Assembly (NCBI RefSeq): GCF_000003605.2
Contig: NW_003127418.1
Location: 5,811-15,985, forward strand
Reading direction: 5' to 3'
Origin: Saccoglossus kowalevskii
Lineage: Eukaryota > Hemichordata > Enteropneusta > Harrimaniidae
Length of the DNA: 10,175 nucleotides
Positions 7,596 to 10,175 of this stretch are shown piece by piece. Position 1 is the stretch's first letter; the number at the start of each line of letters is the position of its first letter. Below the pieces are notes generated by a model. That model was not told the DNA's origin and ran no database searches. It was given only the letters and a program-made list of their open reading frames with translations. The translations under genes and the position numbers were made by a program.

Positions 7596-7643
7596 TGCGC
7601 CCTCTCTGGCTGGTTAACGTTCAAGATTCTCGTTGAGGGCGCA
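7596..7643. repeat. Inverted repeat with TGCGCCCTC arms
   Basis: TGCGCCCTC at 7596-7604 and GAGGGCGCA at 7635-7643 are exact reverse complements separated by 30 bp. The arms carry the GAGGGCGC motif also found at 5931. This may be the remnant of a tiny MITE. No target duplication is evident. Confidence 0.7.
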
Positions 7644-7990
7644 CATCATGCGACATATACTAGTACTACATGTACGTGGATAAGCTAAGCTGCTTGATTT
7701 GTGGACGAAATAAGACAAGTTCGTCAATATATTATGCATAATTGCGATGACAAATATAACTTGTTAATATTTTATGAGGCGAGATGTGTTACGTCACACA
7801 CACAAAGAATAGTTTCTCGTTGGATGCTAAATTAGCTGAATAAATATAGATTATAATAAAAGTGCGAAGCAATTAACCTGCATCCTTTCATTCCTTTCAT
7901 TTGTTTGTTTTTGTAATAGTTAAAACGACATTTGTGGTATCAAATGAGTAAACACTTGATAGTGTGTCAGGTCATCTGGACTATGCAGAT
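7644..7990. other. AT-rich stretch left of the foldback element
   Basis: AAATATAGATTATAATAAAAG near 7844-7864 and other A/T runs occur. No gene, repeat or splice pair was recognised. Confidence 0.5.
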
Positions 7991-8270
7991 CTATGTCAAA
8001 TCAAAATAAAGACGTACCGGATGCCAGACTGGAACCGGCGCTCGCGCAGGGCATCTAATCGCCTAGTTTCACGGCGTCACAACACGGCTTCCCCTCGGCC
8101 ACCGGGCATCCCCACCGAGTTTATAATGTGCAGAGAGCGTGAAACCCGCCTACGCCGACCCACGCCACACAGCGTAGCTAGACATTGCGGCAACCTAGGC
8201 GATTATGTGCCGTACGTGAGCACCAGTTCGAGTTTCACACACAGTACGAGTTTACGTTGATTTGACGTAG
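7991..8270. mobile_element. 280-bp foldback element with 76-bp inverted arms and tRNA-like boxes
   Basis: The left arm (7991-8066), reverse-complemented, aligns to the right arm (8195-8270) over its whole length without gaps, with 57 of 76 identities. The best conserved parts are the outer ends (CTAYGTCAAATCAA, then more variable) and the inner ends (CTAGGCGATTA). Most mismatches are transitions. Similarity stops sharply at both outer limits. A TA dinucleotide at 7992-7993 and 8268-8269 could be a Tc1/mariner-type target duplication, leaving a body of 7994-8267. The 128-bp core is GC-rich against AT-rich flanks. A 98-codon plus frame starting at GTG 7964 covers the element but is explained by the low stop density of this insert and has no recognisable domain. 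Arm divergence suggests an old insertion or selection on one arm only. Confidence 0.85.
8026..8103 (-). promoter_or_regulatory. Pol III type 2-like A box and B box on the minus strand
   Basis: On the minus strand TGGCCGAGGGG (from 8103) resembles the A box of leucine/serine tRNAs. GGTTCCAGTCT (8036 to 8026) matches the B-box consensus GGTTCGANTCC at all but two defined positions. The B-box-like bases sit in the loop and stem GCCGG-TTCCAGT-CTGGC, a good T-arm fold. The corresponding place in the other arm has AGTTCGAGTTT on the plus strand (8225-8235). A complete tRNA cloverleaf could not be built, because the acceptor and D stems do not pair, so this is at best tRNA-derived, as in many SINEs. 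Confidence 0.4.
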
Positions 8271-8591
8271 TATTTACCTTGCCGTTTATTCGGTTTTAAT
8301 TACTTGCTTTACTCTCTGTCGGCAGTATTTATGAGTTTACAATTATTTCTCAGTACTTAATCACAAGATAATTGGAACCAATATTCGTTGTACAGTAATA
8401 ACATCACAATGTGATGTGCTGGGAAACAGAACGTTGTTGCGCGCAAAAAAGAAAGTAACATTTCTAAATTCATTGATTATAATCAGTTTGTTTATGCATA
8501 AAATCGTGACTAGTACCAGGACACGACGTCAGGCACGATATTCCAATGGTCATATTAATCAGCATTAAATAAGTTACTTCTGGACAGGAGG
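8271..8591. other. AT-rich stretch without a gene
   Basis: ACATCACAATGTGATGT at 8401-8417 is an 8-bp perfect inverted repeat around one base. No other structure was found. Confidence 0.5.
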
Positions 8592-8612
8592 GATTATCGA
8601 GGATCGATAATC
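8592..8612. repeat. Perfect 9-bp hairpin with 3-nt loop
   Basis: GATTATCGA (8592-8600) and TCGATAATC (8604-8612) are exact reverse complements around GGA. The ATCGAT core recalls DREF/CUT-type sites, but no more can be said. Confidence 0.85.
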
Positions 8613-8878
8613 TCAGTCAGATACAGGTTGTATAACCGGATCAGATCAGAGGTCAAATTTAGACTGAAAACATCGCAGCGTTACTAACTAATGCACCAAT
8701 CTATTTGTGTCACTAAAGGACATGTTGACTCATTTTGCATTTGTTTGTGCTTAATTGTACTTACTGTTCAATAACATTTTTCAATCATTATCTGTAGGTA
8801 TGGTAACATAACTCCTTGCGTCATAGAAATGATGAAGACAACAAGTCTGGAGGTGAAAGAGCGATGTACGACACACAC

Positions 8879-8909
8879 GCGCATGCAATGTACTAGATGT
8901 TGTATGCGC
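8879..8909. repeat. 10-bp GC-containing hairpin with NRF1-like arms
   Basis: GCGCATGCAA (8879-8888) pairs with TTGTATGCGC (8900-8909), with one G-T wobble, around an 11-base loop. Both arms contain the GCGCAT half-site of NRF1. No transcript evidence is available. Confidence 0.6.
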
Positions 8910-9111
8910 CAGGTTTTAACACTAATTTTTTACCGAAATATTTGAATTGTCAAATGAGACGCACAGAGAACGCAATAGTTCATATTATCGTGTGTTTTTT
9001 TACAATAAAATAAAATTTACAAGTCTATCGTTCTACCAGTAGTTATGTTCATATAACTGTCTCAAAGTAATAACGTTTTAGGCTATTAATAGCGCTCAGT
9101 GATTTTATAGT

Positions 9112-9125
9112 AAATGACGTCATTT
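9112..9125. promoter_or_regulatory. Palindromic CRE/ATF site
   Basis: AAATGACGTCATTT is a perfect 14-bp palindrome containing the full cAMP-response element TGACGTCA at 9115-9122, followed at once by the ETS-like CATTTCCG. An ATG at 9187 opens a 31-codon frame (MEAVSVRAIAFMYY...) 62 bp downstream, so this may be a promoter. Another full TGACGTCA lies at 9815-9822, and a similar GTCATTTCCGG block near 9711. Confidence 0.4.
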
Positions 9126-9255
9126 CCGTTAAGTGACATTTAATTTATAGTGATTCAATTGCTCAAAAATACCTTTGATTACAAATATGGAGGCTGTATC
9201 TGTCCGGGCAATTGCGTTCATGTACTATAAGCAGCATAACCACCAACCCACCCAA

Positions 9256-9441
9256 TCACATCGCCACGTTTTTATTCCGTAGTCTAGCAGTAAAACAACA
9301 GTACACACTGACCACTTCACTGCAAATACGTAGAGTTTCTTTTTGGAAGACTACTGACTGATCGTAAAGATCGTAAGCATCTGGCACGATCGTATCGTAT
9401 GATATTGTCTCTGGTTTGGCCAGTGGAACGCTGCCCAATAC
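9256..9441 (-). CDS. Candidate terminal coding exon, unknown product
   Basis: On the minus strand CTTTTATTTTCCAG, ending at 9442, is a strong acceptor. From 9441 a phase-0 frame runs 61 codons to TGA at 9258-9256. The peptide begins VLGSVPLAKPETISYDTIVP and has balanced, protein-like composition, including an acidic/tyrosine patch (DAYDLYDQ) and later a VYCCF segment. The family was not recognised. The frame is also open upstream of the acceptor to about 9507. The junction CAG|GTATTG could equally read as a 5' splice site, so exon polarity is uncertain. No upstream exon or nearby polyadenylation signal was identified. The plus-strand 31-codon frame at 9187-9282 overlaps its end, and at most one is likely real. 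Confidence 0.25.
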   Translation of the reverse strand, partial: VLGSVPLAKPETISYDTIVPDAYDLYDQSVVFQKETLRICSEVVSVYCCFTARLRNKNVAM

Positions 9442-9444
9442 CTG

Positions 9445-10175
9445 GAAAATAAAAGATTCCTCCAATTTAATTTGGATATACCAATGCATGCACATTAGAA
9501 ATATCAATCAAATGTTGCGGCGGCATAAAAGGATTCGTGTATAAACAATTAAAATTTGCTTTGCGTATTTCAGCGGTGTTTTTACTGTGTTCTATACGAA
9601 TTTAACCTGACACTCATTACTTGGAAACAAGAAAACTAACAATTCCTAACATTTAGCGCTTTCATAGTACAATATGCTCTTATGCATATGACAATCCCTC
9701 CGTTAGTGTCGTCATTTCCGGTTGAAATTGACGTCTTTGCGATCACCTATGGCGTCAAGACAAGAAATGAAGGTGTTGTTATTCTAAACACTAATCCCTT
9801 TCTTATCCGATCTTTGACGTCAGTGATTGTCGGGTTCACGCTCCGTGTTGGTAAAGTTCATTCATTAAATACCATTATTACAAATCTGTGACGTTCCCAG
9901 TGGAATCAGGTGATAGTCACTGTTTTTTGATAACAGACAATATCCTTTCTGAAGTTTCAACCAAGTGTGCATTCATGTTGTTTTGGGATTTAACGCTAAC
10001 ATTAACAATCCTTTTTGCCAAGACACGAGTTACTATTTTTCCCAAAACATTGAACCGAATTTGTGCATAATAAATCTCAGAAACAAGAAAATGTGGAATG
10101 AGCACACTGTAATACATGCATTGAACTGCGGCGCGCACATCGCGTATAAAATACGAAACTCGTGTTTAAAGGGCG
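9445..10175. other. Right-end stretch with overlapping short frames, no supported gene
   Basis: Plus frames at 9682-9891 and 9888-10070 and a minus frame at 9917-10138 are each 60-73 codons. Both strands give protein-like peptides, so none is favoured. A full CRE (TGACGTCA) lies at 9815-9822. A pyrimidine-rich CGTATTTCAG ends at 9571. The extreme right end has a small GC-rich spot (GCGGCGCGC near 10127). Confidence 0.4.

Noticed and set aside
8026-8110. A functional tRNA gene on the minus strand
   Set aside because: The T arm folds and A/B-like boxes are present, but the acceptor and D stems do not pair and no anticodon loop can be placed.
7964-8260. 98-codon plus-strand frame, arginine-rich
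   Set aside because: It starts at GTG, almost entirely overlaps the GC-rich foldback element, and has no domain. The low stop density of the insert explains it.
9682-10138. Overlapping 60-73-codon frames on both strands
   Set aside because: Both strands are equally open, no splice context or family signature favours one, and frames of this size are expected by chance.

Overview
This is AT-rich eukaryotic DNA, most likely intergenic and intronic sequence from a marine invertebrate. The reasons are: no operon-like gene packing, no long ORFs, metazoan-style splice-site consensus (GTGAGT donors, pyrimidine-rich acceptors ending in CAG), GC-richer islets carrying YY1-, NRF1- and CRE-like motifs, and several small inverted-repeat transposon remnants. 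The phylum cannot be fixed from the sequence. No protein in the window could be assigned to a named family with confidence, so all coding calls are tentative.

Layout. Positions 1-1455 form a distinct block. A 33-bp motif occurs twice in tandem at the left end and once in inverted orientation at 1424-1455. Between them lie a GC-richer ORF with a consensus donor at 649, a small inverted-repeat element (857-1010), a matching acceptor and short GC-rich exon (1217-1304), and a 3 x 29-bp tandem array (1331-1417). Positions 1688-1964 hold a second short inverted-repeat element and a perfect 60-bp tandem duplication. Positions 1965-4860 are very AT-rich and nearly empty, with a faint reverse-transcriptase-like ORF at 3463 and an imperfect inverted repeat at 3939-4015. 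Two small GC-richer islets at about 4830-4925 and 5490-5730 look like possible promoter or first-exon sites. Positions 5740-7030 show little.

The right part contains a degenerate direct repeat (7089-7229), palindromes near 7562-7643, and the clearest structure in the window. This is a 280-bp foldback element at 7991-8270, with 76-bp arms that align without gaps at 57 of 76 positions. Each arm carries a Pol III B-box-like sequence at the same relative place. Further right are small hairpins, a 14-bp palindrome around a perfect CRE (9112-9125), and a possible minus-strand terminal exon (9441-9256).

If any genes are real, they are a small plus-strand two-exon gene at about 306-1304, a plus-strand transcript starting near 4860, and a minus-strand gene ending near 9256. 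Nothing shows that they work together. Mobile-element debris is the main identifiable content.
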